From Burkholderia sp. WP9 (GTDB taxonomy: Bacteria; Pseudomonadota; Gammaproteobacteria; Burkholderiales; Burkholderiaceae), in contig NZ_FNTG01000001.1 in NCBI RefSeq assembly GCF_900104795.1, forward strand, positions 4,154,001 through 4,218,000: 64,000 bases of DNA, in the 5' to 3' direction. The notes under the pieces were generated by a model. That model saw nothing but the letters and a program-made list of their open reading frames with translations, did no database searches and was not told the DNA's origin. This document shows, in pieces, positions 1-10,861 of this stretch (positions within the stretch are counted from its first letter, which is position 1; the number at the start of each line of letters is the position of its first letter). The translations under genes and the position numbers were made by a program.

Positions 1-1
1 T

Positions 2-1201
2 ACGCCGCAAGACTGGAATGTGCCGGCGCTCAAAGTCACCGACACGCGCGTGGGTCTCGGCGCGCTCGCGCGCGGTTGGCGCCGCCAGTTCAGCATGCCG
101 CTCGTCGCGGTGACGGGCAGCAACGGCAAAACCACGGTCAAGGAAATGATCGCGTCGATCTTCGCCGCCGCGGTCGGTGCCGAAGCGCGACTTGCCACCG
201 CGGGCAACTTCAACAACGACATCGGCTTGCCGCTCACGCTGTTCCGTCTGCACGCCGCGCATCAGCTGGCGGTGGTCGAACTCGGCATGAACCATCCGGG
301 CGAAACCTCGGAGCTCGCGAAAATCGCCGAGCCGACGGTCGCGGTGGTGAACAACGCGCAGCGCGAGCATCAGGAATTCATGGCGACGGTGGAAGCCGTC
401 GCGCTCGAACACGCGAGCGTGATTCACGCGTTGTCGCCGGAAGGCGTCGCGGTGTTCCCGGCGGACGACGCCTACGCGAGCATCTGGCGCGTGGCCGCAA
501 CCGGCAACCGCATCATGGACTTCGCGCTGAATTCCGCCGAGCGCACGACTGAAGCCGCAGTGAAAGGCACGTTCGACGGCAACGTGTTGAGCATCAACAC
601 GCCGGAAGGCCAAATCGAAGTCACGCTGCAAGTGCTCGGCAACCACAACGCGCACAACGCGCTGGCCGCAACGTCGGCCGCGTTGGCTGCGGGCGTTTCG
701 CTCGACGCGATCAAGCGCGGTCTCGAATCGTTCGGCGCCGTGAAGGGCCGCCTGCAGGTGAAGCAAGCCGTCCTCGGCACGCTCGCCGGCGCGACCGTGA
801 TCGACGACACCTACAACGCCAATCCCGATTCGATGCGCGCCGCGATCGACGTGCTCGCCTCCCGCGCCGCGCCGCGCGTGCTGGTGATGGGCGACATGGG
901 CGAAGTCGGCGACAACGGTCCGGCGTTTCACCGCGAAATCGGCGCTTACGCCAAGGAACGCGGTATCGACGCGCTATACGCCATGGGCGACGCCTCGCGC
1001 GACGCCTGCACCGCGTATGGCGCGAGCGCGCATCACGTCGCCGATGTCGGCACGCTGGTCGCGCAATTGCAGCAGGCCGGTTTCGGTCCTGCCGCAACGC
1101 TTCTCGTGAAAGGCTCGCGCTTCATGCAGATGGAGCGCGTGGTGGACGCCGTAACGAGTCCACAACCCAACGCAGCGGGCAGTACGCCCGCGGCACATTG
1201 A
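2..1201 (+). CDS. murF: UDP-MurNAc-tripeptide:D-Ala-D-Ala ligase MurF (5' partial)
   Basis: MurF adds D-alanyl-D-alanine to UDP-MurNAc-tripeptide, the last cytoplasmic step of the peptidoglycan precursor. The reading frame is open to the left edge (codons from base 2), and an in-frame GTG at base 20 is not a credible start. About 70 N-terminal residues therefore lie outside the window. The first visible residues match the VTDTR..LGALA segment that precedes the ATP site in Mur ligases. The P-loop GSNGKTTVKEM follows at about bases 115-147, then the central and C-terminal ligase domains, ending with TGA at 1199-1201. mraY starts 17 bases downstream, in the usual dcw order. Confidence 0.95.
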   Translation, partial: TPQDWNVPALKVTDTRVGLGALARGWRRQFSMPLVAVTGSNGKTTVKEMIASIFAAAVGAEARLATAGNFNNDIGLPLTLFRLHAAHQLAVVELGMNHPGETSELAKIAEPTVAVVNNAQREHQEFMATVEAVALEHASVIHALSPEGVAVFPADDAYASIWRVAATGNRIMDFALNSAERTTEAAVKGTFDGNVLSINTPEGQIEVTLQVLGNHNAHNALAATSAALAAGVSLDAIKRGLESFGAVKGRLQVKQAVLGTLAGATVIDDTYNANPDSMRAAIDVLASRAAPRVLVMGDMGEVGDNGPAFHREIGAYAKERGIDALYAMGDASRDACTAYGASAHHVADVGTLVAQLQQAGFGPAATLLVKGSRFMQMERVVDAVTSPQPNAAGSTPAAH

Positions 1202-1218
1202 AATAGAAGGACCGAAGC

Positions 1219-2388
1219 ATGCTACTGGCGCTGGCGCAATGGCTGCAGAATGACGCAAGCTTCTTGCGCGTGTTCAGTTATCTGACTTTCCGTGCGGTGA
1301 TGGCGACCATCACCGCGCTGCTGATCGGGCTCGTCTGCGGCCCGGCGGTGATTCGCAAGCTGACCGCCATGAAGGTCGGTCAGGCCGTTCGTAAAGACGG
1401 TCCGCAAACTCACCTCGTGAAATCCGGCACGCCGACCATGGGCGGTGTGCTGATTCTGCTCGGCATCGCCGTGGCCACGTTGCTGTGGGCCGACCTGACC
1501 AACCGCTTCATCTGGATCGTGATGCTGGTCACGTTCGGTTTCGGTGTGATCGGCTGGGTCGACGATTACCGCAAGGTGGTCTACAAGGATCCGCGCGGCA
1601 TGTCGTCGCGCGAAAAGTATTTCTGGCAGTCGATGATCGGTCTGTTCGCTGCCGTGTATCTCGCATTCAGTGTGTCCGAAGCGAGCAATGTGCGCGTGTT
1701 CGACCTGTTCATGGCATGGGTGAGGAGCGGCCTCTCGATGGGCCTGCCTCCCCACGCCGACCTGATGCTGCCGTTCGTCAAATCGATCAGCTATCCGCTC
1801 GGCGTGTGGGGCTTCATCGTGCTGACGTATCTGGTGATCGTTGGTGCGAGCAACGCGGTCAACCTCACCGACGGTCTCGACGGGCTCGTGATCATGCCCG
1901 TCGTGCTGGTCGGTGCGTCGCTCGGTGTGTTCGCGTATGTGATGGGCAGCTCGGTCTATTCGAAATACCTGCTGTTTCCGCATATCGCCGGTGCGGGCGA
2001 GTTGTTGATCTTCTGTTCGGCGATGGGCGGCGCGGGACTCGCGTTCCTCTGGTTCAACACGCACCCGGCGCAGATGTTCATGGGCGACGTCGGCGCGCTC
2101 GCGCTCGGCGGCGCGCTCGGCACGGTCGCGGTGATCGTGCGTCAGGAAATCGTGCTCTTCATCATGGGCGGCATTTTCGTTGCGGAGACGCTCTCCGTGA
2201 TGTTGCAGGTCACGTGGTTCAAATTCACCAAGCGCCGTTTCGGTGAAGGGCGGCGTCTCTTCAAGATGGCGCCGCTGCATCACCATTTCGAATTGTCGGG
2301 TTGGAAAGAAACGCAGGTGGTCGTGCGCTTCTGGATCATCACCCTGATGTTGTGTCTCTTTGGTTTGTCCACGCTCAAACTGCGTTAA
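1219..2388 (+). CDS. mraY: Phospho-MurNAc-pentapeptide transferase MraY
   Basis: This integral membrane enzyme transfers phospho-MurNAc-pentapeptide from UDP to undecaprenyl phosphate, forming lipid I. The 389-residue protein is full length for the family and shows the signatures [13 protein letters not shown] (catalytic Asp pair), NLTDGLDGL and [11 protein letters not shown], with about ten hydrophobic segments. The ATG is preceded by AGAAGG at a normal distance. It lies between murF and murD in the canonical dcw order and is probably cotranscribed with them. Confidence 0.97.
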   Translation: MLLALAQWLQNDASFLRVFSYLTFRAVMATITALLIGLVCGPAVIRKLTAMKVGQAVRKDGPQTHLVKSGTPTMGGVLILLGIAVATLLWADLTNRFIWIVMLVTFGFGVIGWVDDYRKVVYKDPRGMSSREKYFWQSMIGLFAAVYLAFSVSEASNVRVFDLFMAWVRSGLSMGLPPHADLMLPFVKSISYPLGVWGFIVLTYLVIVGASNAVNLTDGLDGLVIMPVVLVGASLGVFAYVMGSSVYSKYLLFPHIAGAGELLIFCSAMGGAGLAFLWFNTHPAQMFMGDVGALALGGALGTVAVIVRQEIVLFIMGGIFVAETLSVMLQVTWFKFTKRRFGEGRRLFKMAPLHHHFELSGWKETQVVVRFWIITLMLCLFGLSTLKLR

Positions 2389-2414
2389 GCAGCAGGTCAT
2401 TAAGGAAGCAGGCG

Positions 2415-3929
2415 ATGTTCGGCGAGAAGTTTCGGGATCGGCAAAAGCCGATGGTGCTCGTGCTGGGACTGGGTGAATCCGGTCTCGCTATGGCGCGCTG
2501 GTGCGCGCGGCACGGCTGTCGGCTGCGTGTGGCCGATACGCGCGAGGTGCCGCCGAACCTGCACGCGCTGGAAGCGCACGGCATCGACGCCGCATTCGTC
2601 GGCGGCCCGTTTTCGCCGGCACTGCTCGAAGGTATCGAACTGGTCGCCATCAGCCCGGGTTTGTCGCCGCTCGCCGCCGATCTGTTGCCGCTAATCTCGG
2701 CGGCGCGCGAGCAGGGCATCCCCGTGTGGGGCGAACTCGAATTCTTCTCCCAGGCACTGAAGTCGCTCGGCGAAAGCGGCTATGCGCCGAAAGTGATCGC
2801 CATCACCGGCACCAACGGCAAGACCACGACCACGAGCCTCACCGGCCTGCTGTGCGAACGCGCGGGCAAGAAGGTCGCGGTGGCGGGCAATATCAGCCCG
2901 GCGCTGCTCGACAAGCTAACGGAAGCGATCGACAACACCGCGTTGCCGGATGTGTGGGTGCTGGAGCTGTCGAGCTTCCAGCTCGAAACCGCGCACACGT
3001 TTACGCCCGACGCGGCGGTCGTGCTGAATATCACCCAGGATCACCTCGACTGGCACGGCGGTCTCGATGCATACGCTGCCGCGAAGGGCCGCATCTTTGG
3101 TACACAAACCGTGCGCGTGTTGAATCGCGACGACTCACGCGTCATGAAGCTCGCGCCTTCGGAAGACAGCGAAGCCGAGGTGGTCACATTCGGCGTCACC
3201 GAGCCGAAGAACGACGGCGACTACGGCTTGCTGCGCGACAACGGCATGATCTGGCTCGTCGAAGCGCATGACCGCGACGCGAGCGACGAACCGGTGCCGA
3301 AGCGCCGCCGCAAGAACGAAGTCGTGACGCCGCCGAACATCGCGCTCAAGCGCCTGATGCCGGCCGACGCCTTGCGCATTCGCGGCTTGCACAACGCCGC
3401 CAATGCGCTCGCCGCTTACGCGCTCGCGCGCGCGGTCGGCCTGCCGGGCGCGCCGCTGCTGCACGGTCTGCGCGAATATCACGGCGAACCGCATCGCGTG
3501 GAATTGATCGCGTCGATCGACGGTATCGACTATGTGGACGACAGCAAGGGCACCAACGTCGGCGCGACGGTCGCCGCGCTCGACGGTCTCGCGCAGCGCA
3601 TCGTGCTGATCGCCGGCGGTGACGGCAAGGGGCAGGATTTCGAACCGCTCGCCGCGCCGGTCATGCGCTGGTGCCGCGCGGTGATGCTGATCGGCCGCGA
3701 CGCGCCGCAAATCCGCGCCGCGCTGGCAGACACCGGCATTGCCATAACGGACCACGCCACGCTCGAAGAAGCGACCCGCGCCGCAACCGCGCTCGCGGAA
3801 CCGGGCGACGCCGTGCTGCTCTCGCCGGCTTGCGCGAGCTTCGACATGTTCAGGGGTTACGCGCATCGCGCCGCGGTGTTCCGCAGCACGGTGGAAGACA
3901 TCGCGGCCGAACGGGGGACGATGATATGA
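2415..3929 (+). CDS. murD: UDP-MurNAc-L-Ala:D-Glu ligase MurD
   Basis: MurD adds D-glutamate to UDP-MurNAc-L-alanine in the cytoplasm. I chose the ATG at 2415 rather than the longer open frame from 2301. It follows an AAGGAAG ribosome-binding site, lies after the mraY stop, and begins the family's N-terminal Rossmann domain ([16 protein letters not shown]). The ATP loop [11 protein letters not shown] and the Mur ligase C-terminal domain with YVDDSKGTN follow. Length is 504 residues. A charged insert with a KRRRKN stretch at about residues 297-302 is slightly longer than in enterobacterial MurD. Its stop overlaps the ftsW start (ATGA-type overlap). Confidence 0.96.
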   Translation: MFGEKFRDRQKPMVLVLGLGESGLAMARWCARHGCRLRVADTREVPPNLHALEAHGIDAAFVGGPFSPALLEGIELVAISPGLSPLAADLLPLISAAREQGIPVWGELEFFSQALKSLGESGYAPKVIAITGTNGKTTTTSLTGLLCERAGKKVAVAGNISPALLDKLTEAIDNTALPDVWVLELSSFQLETAHTFTPDAAVVLNITQDHLDWHGGLDAYAAAKGRIFGTQTVRVLNRDDSRVMKLAPSEDSEAEVVTFGVTEPKNDGDYGLLRDNGMIWLVEAHDRDASDEPVPKRRRKNEVVTPPNIALKRLMPADALRIRGLHNAANALAAYALARAVGLPGAPLLHGLREYHGEPHRVELIASIDGIDYVDDSKGTNVGATVAALDGLAQRIVLIAGGDGKGQDFEPLAAPVMRWCRAVMLIGRDAPQIRAALADTGIAITDHATLEEATRAATALAEPGDAVLLSPACASFDMFRGYAHRAAVFRSTVEDIAAERGTMI

Positions 3930-5203
3930 GCTGGTCGGAACGTTTCGGTTCACGTCAGGCCGCCACCGGCGACGCGGGTGCTTCGGGCGCTTCGGCTCGC
4001 GCCGGCGGCCGCTCGGGCGGCAGTGGTCTTGCGAGCGCCGTCAACGGCGTGCGTCCGCTGCGCTCGCGCATGCTCGACTACGATCACTCGCTGCTGTGGG
4101 TGGTCGTCGCGCTGCTCGGTCTCGGTGTGGTGATGGTGTATTCGGCGTCGATCGCCATGCCCGATTCGCCGAAGTATGCGTCGTATCGCGACTACGCGTT
4201 CCTCGTGCGCCAGATCATCTTCGTGGTGATGGGCGCGGTGGTCGGCATCGTGTCGTTCCGCATTCCGATCGCGACGTGGGACAAGTACGCGCCCAAGCTG
4301 TTTCTGATTTCGCTGGTCGCGCTGGTGATCGTGCTGATCCCGCACGTCGGCAAGGGCGTGAACGGCGCGCGCCGCTGGATTCCGCTCGGCATCACGAACA
4401 TGCAGCCGTCGGAAATCATGAAGCTCGCGGTGGCGATCTACGCGGCGAATTACACCGTGCGCAAGCAGGAATACATGCACAGCTTTGCCAAAGGCTTTTT
4501 GCCGATGGCAGTCGCCGTGGGCCTCGTCGGTGCGTTGCTGCTGCTCGAGCCGGACATGGGCGCGTTCATGGTGATCGCGGCGACCGCGATGGGCCTGCTG
4601 TTTCTCGGCGGCGTGAACGGCAAGCTGTTCGGTGGTCTGGTGGCGACCGCGGTCGGTACATTCAGCCTGCTGGTGTGGGCGTCGCCGTGGCGTCGCGAGC
4701 GGATTTTCGCGTACCTCGATCCGTGGGACGACCGTTACGCGCAGGGCAAGGCTTATCAATTGACGCACTCGCTGATCGCATTCGGGCGCGGCGAGTGGTT
4801 CGGCGTGGGACTGGGCGGCAGCGTCGAGAAGCTCAACTATCTGCCGGAAGCGCATACCGACTTCATCCTCGCGGTGATCGGCGAGGAACTGGGTTTTGTC
4901 GGCGTGCTGGTCGTGATCCTGATGTTCTACTGGATCGTGCGCCGTTCGTTCGAGATCGGCCGTCAGGCGCTCGCGCTCGACCGCACGTTCGCGGGTCTGG
5001 TGGCGAAGGGCATCGGCATCTGGTTCGGCGCGCAGACCTTCATCAACATGGGCGTGAACCTCGGCTTGCTGCCGACCAAAGGTCTCACGTTGCCGCTCGT
5101 CAGTTATGGCGGCTCCGGCATTTTGCTGAACTGTGTGGCTGTCGCCGTGCTGATGCGTGTCGATTACGAGAACCGGGTGCTGATGCGCGGAGGGAAGGTA
5201 TGA
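3926..5203 (+). CDS. ftsW: Lipid II polymerase / division protein FtsW
   Basis: FtsW is the SEDS-family septal peptidoglycan glycosyltransferase that works with FtsI at the divisome. The ATG at 3926 overlaps the last bases of murD and begins an N-terminal cytoplasmic tail of about 55 residues rich in Ala/Gly/Ser. The SEDS membrane core follows, with VVMVYSAS, the QPSEIMKLA motif, the [10 protein letters not shown] segment and a C-terminal [15 protein letters not shown] signature. Length is 425 residues with about ten membrane segments. The longer in-frame extension upstream is shadow sequence within murD. Confidence 0.96.
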   Translation: MSWSERFGSRQAATGDAGASGASARAGGRSGGSGLASAVNGVRPLRSRMLDYDHSLLWVVVALLGLGVVMVYSASIAMPDSPKYASYRDYAFLVRQIIFVVMGAVVGIVSFRIPIATWDKYAPKLFLISLVALVIVLIPHVGKGVNGARRWIPLGITNMQPSEIMKLAVAIYAANYTVRKQEYMHSFAKGFLPMAVAVGLVGALLLLEPDMGAFMVIAATAMGLLFLGGVNGKLFGGLVATAVGTFSLLVWASPWRRERIFAYLDPWDDRYAQGKAYQLTHSLIAFGRGEWFGVGLGGSVEKLNYLPEAHTDFILAVIGEELGFVGVLVVILMFYWIVRRSFEIGRQALALDRTFAGLVAKGIGIWFGAQTFINMGVNLGLLPTKGLTLPLVSYGGSGILLNCVAVAVLMRVDYENRVLMRGGKV

Positions 5204-6318
5204 CCGCTCTGCCGCAACGCACGCTGATGGTGATGGCCGGTGGCACCGGGGGACACGTGTTCCCGGGGCTCGCGGTCGCTCATCTGATGCAGGCGTGGGG
5301 CTGGAAGGTCGTATGGCTCGGCAATCCCGCGGGCATGGAAGCAACGCTGGTGCCGAAGCACGGTATCCCGATGGAATACGTGCGCTTTGGCGGCCTGCGC
5401 GGCAAGGGCCTGAAGACCAAGCTGATGCTGCCGCTGAATCTGCTGCGCGCATGTACGCAAAGCTTGAGCGTGCTGCGCCGCGTGAAGCCGGACGTCGTGC
5501 TCGGCATGGGCGGCTACATCACGTTTCCGGCCGGCCTGATGACCGCATTGAGCGGCCGTCCGCTCGTGCTGCATGAACAGAATTCGATTGCCGGTCTCGC
5601 GAACAAGGTGCTTGCGAAAGTCGCCAAACGCGTGCTGGTTGCGTTCCCGAATGCACTGCCGCACGGCGAATGGACAGGAAACCCGATTCGTGCGGAACTT
5701 GCGCGCGCAATTGCACCCAAAGCACGCTACGCGCAGCGCAGCGGTCCGTTGAATGTGCTGGTGGTGGGCGGCAGTTTGGGTGCGGCGGCATTGAATGAAG
5801 TCGTGCCGCGCGCGGTGGCATTGCTGGCGCCGAACGAGCGTCCGCGCATCGTGCATCAGGCGGGCGCGAAGCACATCGAGGCGCTGCGCGAGAACTACGC
5901 GGCAGCAGGTCTCCAAGCGGGCGCAGACGTCGAACTCGTGCCGTTCATCGACGACATGACGAGCGCTTACGCAAACGCGGACCTGGTGATTTGCCGCTCC
6001 GGCGCGATGACCGTTTCAGAGATTTCGGCAGTAGGCGTGGCGGCGTTCTTCGTGCCGTTCCCGTATGCGGTAGACGATCACCAAACCACTAATGCAGCGT
6101 TCCTCGCCGATAACGGCGCGGCGCTGGTCGTGCAGCAACGCGATCTGTCGGCGGAAACCCTCGCTGACTGGTTGCGCAGCCAGACGCGAGAGACCCTCGC
6201 GGAAATGGCGGAGCGTTCGCGCTCGCTCGCGAAACCCGACGCCACGGAGCAGGTCGCGCAGATTTGCGCGACCGTGGCGGGTTCGATTTCGGGCGCGAGC
6301 CCAGAAGGAAAGCAATGA
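5200..6318 (+). CDS. murG: UDP-GlcNAc:lipid I GlcNAc transferase MurG
   Basis: MurG is a peripheral membrane GT-B glycosyltransferase that converts lipid I to lipid II. The ATG at 5200 overlaps the ftsW stop, with GGAGGGAAGG just upstream as ribosome-binding site. The 372-residue product begins with the glycine-rich [16 protein letters not shown] loop, has the second loop VVGGSLGA, and near the C-terminal half carries the UDP-GlcNAc signature [11 protein letters not shown]. It belongs to the continuous dcw transcript, with the murC ATG overlapping its TGA. Confidence 0.96.
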   Translation: MTALPQRTLMVMAGGTGGHVFPGLAVAHLMQAWGWKVVWLGNPAGMEATLVPKHGIPMEYVRFGGLRGKGLKTKLMLPLNLLRACTQSLSVLRRVKPDVVLGMGGYITFPAGLMTALSGRPLVLHEQNSIAGLANKVLAKVAKRVLVAFPNALPHGEWTGNPIRAELARAIAPKARYAQRSGPLNVLVVGGSLGAAALNEVVPRAVALLAPNERPRIVHQAGAKHIEALRENYAAAGLQAGADVELVPFIDDMTSAYANADLVICRSGAMTVSEISAVGVAAFFVPFPYAVDDHQTTNAAFLADNGAALVVQQRDLSAETLADWLRSQTRETLAEMAERSRSLAKPDATEQVAQICATVAGSISGASPEGKQ

Positions 6319-7718
6319 AACACATCGTCAAACATATTCACTTTGTCGGCATCGGTGGTGTCGGCATGAGCGGCATCGCGGAGGTGCTGGTCAATCTCGG
6401 CTATCAGGTGAGCGGCTCGGATCTGTCGAGCAACGCGATCACCGATCGCCTCGCCGCACTCGGCGCGCGGATCGCGATCGGTCACGCGGCGGAGAACATC
6501 GAAGGCGCGAATGCAGTGGTCGTGTCCACGGCAGTGCGCAGCGACAACCCGGAAGTGCTGGCCGCGCGTCATCGGCGCATTCCGATCGTGCCGCGCGCGG
6601 TGATGCTCGCGGAACTGATGCGCCTGAAGCAGGGCATTGCGATTGCCGGCACGCACGGTAAGACCACGACCACCTCGCTGGTGGCGAGCGTGCTCGCGGC
6701 GGGTGGACTCGACCCGACCTTCGTGATCGGCGGCCGGCTGATCAGCGCGGGCGCGAATGCGCGCCTGGGCACGGGCGACTTCATCGTCGCGGAAGCCGAC
6801 GAGTCGGATGCGTCGTTCCTGAATCTGTTCCCGGTAATCGAAGTCATCACGAACATCGACGCCGATCACATGGACACCTACGGCCACGACTTCGCGCGGC
6901 TCAAGCAGGCGTTCATCGAGTTCACGCACCGTCTGCCGTTCTACGGCATCGCGGTGCTGTGCGTCGACGATCCAAACGTGAAGGAGATCCTGCCGTTCGT
7001 GTCGAAGCCGATCATCCGCTACGGCTTCGCGCCGGATGCGCAGGTGCGCGCGGTCAATGTGGAAGCGCTCGGCGGCAAGATGCATTTCACCGCGATGCGT
7101 GAAGATGCCGCGCCGCTCGACATCGTGTTGAACCTGCCGGGCGAGCACAACGTGCAGAACGCTTTGGCCGCAATTGCAATTGCGACTGAACTTGAAGTGA
7201 AAGATGCCGATATCCAGCGAGCGCTGGCGGATTTTAACGGCGTGGGCCGACGCTTCCAGCGCTATGGCGAAGTGCCGGTTTTCACCGAAGGCAAAGCGTC
7301 GGGCGCCTACACGCTGGTGGACGACTATGGTCATCACCCGGTCGAAATGGCGGCCACGGTGGCGGCGGCGCGCGGCGCATTTCCGGGCCGGCGTCTGGTG
7401 CTGGCGTTCCAGCCGCACCGCTTCACGCGAACGCGTGACTGCTTCGAGGATTTTGTGAAAGTGCTGTCGACTGTCGACGCGCTCGTGCTGACCGAAGTCT
7501 ATTCGGCCGGCGAGTCGCCGATCGTCGCCGCGGACGGCCGTGCTCTCGCGCGTGCGCTGCGTGTGGCGGGCAAGGTCGAACCGGTGTTTGTCGATACGGT
7601 GGACGAAGTGCCGGACGCGCTCTCAGCGATTGTGCGCGACGGCGATGTGGTGATCACGATGGGCGCGGGTTCGATCGGCGGTGTGCCGGGTCGCCTCGCT
7701 CAGGAAACGAAGGTGTGA
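6315..7718 (+). CDS. murC: UDP-MurNAc:L-alanine ligase MurC
   Basis: MurC starts the peptide stem by adding L-alanine to UDP-MurNAc. The ATG at 6315 overlaps the murG stop and follows GAAGGAAAG. The 467-residue protein shows the N-terminal [13 protein letters not shown] nucleotide-binding loop, the ATP loop [10 protein letters not shown], the central EADESDASF motif and the C-terminal domain with YGHHPVE. It is full length, and ddl begins one base after its stop. Confidence 0.96.
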   Translation: MKHIVKHIHFVGIGGVGMSGIAEVLVNLGYQVSGSDLSSNAITDRLAALGARIAIGHAAENIEGANAVVVSTAVRSDNPEVLAARHRRIPIVPRAVMLAELMRLKQGIAIAGTHGKTTTTSLVASVLAAGGLDPTFVIGGRLISAGANARLGTGDFIVAEADESDASFLNLFPVIEVITNIDADHMDTYGHDFARLKQAFIEFTHRLPFYGIAVLCVDDPNVKEILPFVSKPIIRYGFAPDAQVRAVNVEALGGKMHFTAMREDAAPLDIVLNLPGEHNVQNALAAIAIATELEVKDADIQRALADFNGVGRRFQRYGEVPVFTEGKASGAYTLVDDYGHHPVEMAATVAAARGAFPGRRLVLAFQPHRFTRTRDCFEDFVKVLSTVDALVLTEVYSAGESPIVAADGRALARALRVAGKVEPVFVDTVDEVPDALSAIVRDGDVVITMGAGSIGGVPGRLAQETKV

Positions 7719-7719
7719 G

Positions 7720-8661
7720 ATGAGCAGTATCGACCCTAAACAATTCGGCAAAGTGGCAGTTTTGCTCGGCGGCAATTCCGCGGAGCGCGAGGTGTCGCTC
7801 AATTCCGGGCGTCTCGTGTTGCAAGGTCTGCGCGACGCCGGTATCGACGCGCATCCGTTCGATCCGGCCGAGCGTCCGCTCGCCGCATTGAAGGAAGAGG
7901 GTTTCGTGCGCGCGTTCAACGCGCTGCATGGCGGCTACGGCGAGAACGGCCAGATTCAGGGCGCGCTCGACTTTTACGGCATCAAGTACACGGGCAGCGG
8001 CGTGCTCGGCTCGGCGCTCGGTCTGGACAAGTTCCGCACCAAGCTCGTGTGGCAGCAGCTCGGCATTCCGACGCCGCCGTTCGAGGCAGTGCTGCGTGGC
8101 GACGACTACGAAGCGCGCGCGAAAGAGATCGTCGCCAAGCTCGGCTTGCCGCTCTTTGTGAAGCCGGCGAGCGAAGGTTCGAGCGTCGCTGTGATCAAGG
8201 TGAAGAGCGCCGACGCGCTGCCGGCCGCGCTGCTCGAAGCGGTCAAGTTCGACAAGATCGTGGTGGTCGAAAAGAGCATCGAGGGCGGCGGCGAATACAC
8301 CGCGTGCATTGCCGGGAATCTCGATCTGCCGGTGATCCGCATCGTGCCGGCCGGCGAGTTTTACGACTATCACGCGAAGTACATCGCGAACGACACGCAG
8401 TATCTGATCCCGTGCGGTCTGGCGGCGGACGAGGAAGCGCATCTGAAAGTGCTGGCGCGCCGCGCCTTCGACGTACTCGGCTGCACCGACTGGGGCCGGG
8501 CGGATTTCATGCTCGACGCCGACGGCAAGCCGTACTTCCTCGAAGTGAACACGGCGCCCGGCATGACCGATCACTCGCTGCCGCCGAAAGCGGCGCGCGC
8601 GGTGGGCATCGGCTATCAGGAACTGGTTGTCGGCGTGTTGGCGCTGACGCTTAAGGACTAA
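7720..8661 (+). CDS. ddlB: D-alanine:D-alanine ligase (DdlB type)
   Basis: This ATP-grasp ligase makes the D-Ala-D-Ala dipeptide used by MurF. The ATG at 7720 is one base beyond the murC TGA. The 313-residue protein has the N-terminal [16 protein letters not shown] motif, the [10 protein letters not shown] segment, and C-terminal metal/ATP residues in [15 protein letters not shown]. Placement between murC and ftsQ is typical of ddlB in gamma- and betaproteobacterial dcw clusters. Confidence 0.95.
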   Translation: MSSIDPKQFGKVAVLLGGNSAEREVSLNSGRLVLQGLRDAGIDAHPFDPAERPLAALKEEGFVRAFNALHGGYGENGQIQGALDFYGIKYTGSGVLGSALGLDKFRTKLVWQQLGIPTPPFEAVLRGDDYEARAKEIVAKLGLPLFVKPASEGSSVAVIKVKSADALPAALLEAVKFDKIVVVEKSIEGGGEYTACIAGNLDLPVIRIVPAGEFYDYHAKYIANDTQYLIPCGLAADEEAHLKVLARRAFDVLGCTDWGRADFMLDADGKPYFLEVNTAPGMTDHSLPPKAARAVGIGYQELVVGVLALTLKD

Positions 8662-8685
8662 CCGGGGCGACCCGAAAGCAACTCC

Positions 8686-9438
8686 ATGTGGAACAACGTT
8701 CGCCAGCTCAATTTCGCCGCCAACGCATTGCATGTGTTGCTGGTGCTCGTGCTGCTGGCGGCAGGCGGTTACTGGCTGATCCAGCGCCCGAATTTCGCGC
8801 TGCGTGAAATCCAGATTGACGGCGATACCGAGCACATCAATTCGCCGACGGTGCGCGCGGGTGTCGTGGGTCGGTTGAAGGGCAACTTTTTTACGGTGGA
8901 CCTCGACGTGGCGCGTCAGGCGTTCGAGCAGATGCCGTGGGTGCGTCATGCGAGCGTGCGGCGTGTCTGGCCGAATGCGCTGGCTGTCACGCTCGAGGAG
9001 TACAAACCGCTGGGGACGTGGGGCAGCGATCAGCTGGTGAGCGTGGACGGCGAGTTGTTCACGGCGAATCAGGGCGAGCTCGAAGAGGATCTGCCCGCCT
9101 TCGACGGTCCGGACGGCACGGCAAAAGAAGTAGTCACGCGCTATCACGATTTTCAGAAATGGTTCGCGCCGTTGGGCGCGACGCCCGAAGAAGTGACGCT
9201 GTCGCCGCGCTACGCGTGGACGGTGAAGCTCTCGAACGGCACGCAGGTGGAACTTGGGCGCGAACGCAATCAGGACACGCTGCTCGATCGGAGCCGCCGC
9301 CTGACCGCGGCGTGGAACGCGGTGACGCAACGTTGGGGAAAGGATATCGAGTATGCGGACTTGCGCTATCCGAACGGTTTCGCGATTCGTGCCGCTGGCA
9401 TGCGCTTCATCAGCGAACCCGACAAGGGCAAGAAGTAA
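8686..9438 (+). CDS. ftsQ: Cell division protein FtsQ
   Basis: FtsQ is a bitopic inner-membrane protein linking early and late divisome proteins through FtsB/FtsL. The 250-residue product has a short cytoplasmic N-terminus, one membrane segment at about residues 16-33, a POTRA domain (about 37-106, beginning FALREIQIDG) and a periplasmic beta domain with a conserved LSPRYAWTVKLSNG region. It lies 24 bases after ddl and 27 bases before ftsA, so it is probably cotranscribed with both. Confidence 0.94.
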   Translation: MWNNVRQLNFAANALHVLLVLVLLAAGGYWLIQRPNFALREIQIDGDTEHINSPTVRAGVVGRLKGNFFTVDLDVARQAFEQMPWVRHASVRRVWPNALAVTLEEYKPLGTWGSDQLVSVDGELFTANQGELEEDLPAFDGPDGTAKEVVTRYHDFQKWFAPLGATPEEVTLSPRYAWTVKLSNGTQVELGRERNQDTLLDRSRRLTAAWNAVTQRWGKDIEYADLRYPNGFAIRAAGMRFISEPDKGKK

Positions 9439-9465
9439 ACGGACATCACACGCAATGAGCACGCT

Positions 9466-10698
9466 ATGAGTAAAGACTATAAAGATCTGCTGGTCGCCCT
9501 CGACATCGGGACGTCGAAGGTCGTGGCTATCGTCGCCGAGTTGAAGGGCGAAGGTCACTACGAGGTGATCGGCCTCGGCCAGAGCGAATCGAAGGGGCTC
9601 AAGAAAGGCGTGGTGGTGAATATCGAAGCCACCGTGCAGTCCATTCAGCGCGCGCTCGAAGAAGCCGAGCTGATGGCCGACTGCAAGATCACGAACGTAT
9701 TTACCGGAATTGCCGGCAGCCATATCCGCAGCTTCAACTCCAGCGGCATGGTGGCGATCAAGGAGAAGGAAGTCACGCAGACGGATGTGGCGCGCGTGAT
9801 CGAAACGGCGAAGGCGATCAACATCCCGACCGATCAGCAGGTGCTGCATATCCTGACGCAGGAATTCATCATCGACGGCCAGGAAGATGTGCGCGAGCCG
9901 ATCGGCATGAGCGGCATTCGCCTCGAAGTGAAGGTGCATATCGTCACCGGCGCGGTGAGCGCGGCGCAGAACATCGTGAAGTGCGTGCGCCGTTGCGGGC
10001 TCGAAGTGAACGATCTGATCTTGCAGCCGCTGGCGTCGTCGCTCGCGGTGCTGACGGAAGACGAAAAAGAACTCGGCGTGGTGCTGGTCGATATCGGCGG
10101 CGGCACGACGGACATTGCGATTTTCAGCGAAGGCGCGATCCGGCACACGGCGGTGATTCCGATCGCCGGCGACCAGATCACGAGCGACATTGCCATGGCG
10201 CTGCGCACGCCGACGCCGGACGCCGAAGACATCAAGGTGGATTACGGCATCGCCAAGCAGGCTTTGGCCGATCCGGACGAAATGATCGAAGTGCCGGGGC
10301 TCGGCGAGCGCGGCCCGCGCACGCTGTCGCGCCAGGCGCTGGCGGCGGTGGTCGAGCCGCGCGTCGAAGAACTGTTTTCGCTCGTGCAGCAGGTGGTGCG
10401 CGAGTCGGGTTACGAGGAACTGCTGAGCTCCGGCGTGGTGCTGACCGGCGGCGCGTCGATGATGCTCGGCATGGTCGAACTCGGCGAGGACATTTTCCTG
10501 AAGCCGGTGCGTATCGGCGTGCCGGAATACGCGGGCGGTCTCGCCGATGTGGTGCGCAATCCGCGCTACTCGACGGCGATGGGACTGCTCGTCGAAGGAC
10601 GCTCGCAACGCATGCGCGGCCGCAAGGTGGCGGTGCAGTCGGGCTCGATGGGCCAGGTGTTCACGCGCATGAAGGACTGGTTCCTCGGCAACTTCTAA
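9466..10698 (+). CDS. ftsA: Cell division protein FtsA
   Basis: FtsA is the actin-like ATPase that tethers FtsZ to the membrane. The 410-residue protein has phosphate-binding loop 1 (ALDIGTSKVVAIVAE), the SHS2/1C domain, the second nucleotide loop DIGGGTTDIAIF, the adenosine motif TGGASMMLGM, and a C-terminal amphipathic helix ending TRMKDWFLGNF that serves as the membrane-targeting sequence. It sits immediately upstream of ftsZ, as in most proteobacteria. Confidence 0.97.
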   Translation: MSKDYKDLLVALDIGTSKVVAIVAELKGEGHYEVIGLGQSESKGLKKGVVVNIEATVQSIQRALEEAELMADCKITNVFTGIAGSHIRSFNSSGMVAIKEKEVTQTDVARVIETAKAINIPTDQQVLHILTQEFIIDGQEDVREPIGMSGIRLEVKVHIVTGAVSAAQNIVKCVRRCGLEVNDLILQPLASSLAVLTEDEKELGVVLVDIGGGTTDIAIFSEGAIRHTAVIPIAGDQITSDIAMALRTPTPDAEDIKVDYGIAKQALADPDEMIEVPGLGERGPRTLSRQALAAVVEPRVEELFSLVQQVVRESGYEELLSSGVVLTGGASMMLGMVELGEDIFLKPVRIGVPEYAGGLADVVRNPRYSTAMGLLVEGRSQRMRGRKVAVQSGSMGQVFTRMKDWFLGNF

Positions 10699-10861
10699 AG
10701 CATTCGTAGTACCGCTGCACAGAACGGGTTGTCGAACAGGTTTCAAACGGGTTTTAGGAATACGCGCTGGTGCCGGCGGCCGGCGCGCGACAGGAGGTTG
10801 CCCGATCTCCTGCCGAATAACGGCCGAAGTGGCTGTAAATTTTTATCTTGACGGAGGCATC

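Noticed and set aside
1222..2400. A 392-codon minus-strand frame antisense to mraY
   Set aside because: Composition is His/Arg/Glu-rich and it mirrors a full-length mraY; a shadow frame.
7654..10746. A 1030-codon open frame on the minus strand across ddl, ftsQ and ftsA
   Set aside because: It is antisense to three well-recognised genes, is His/Arg-rich with no domain, and is a product of high-GC codon bias.
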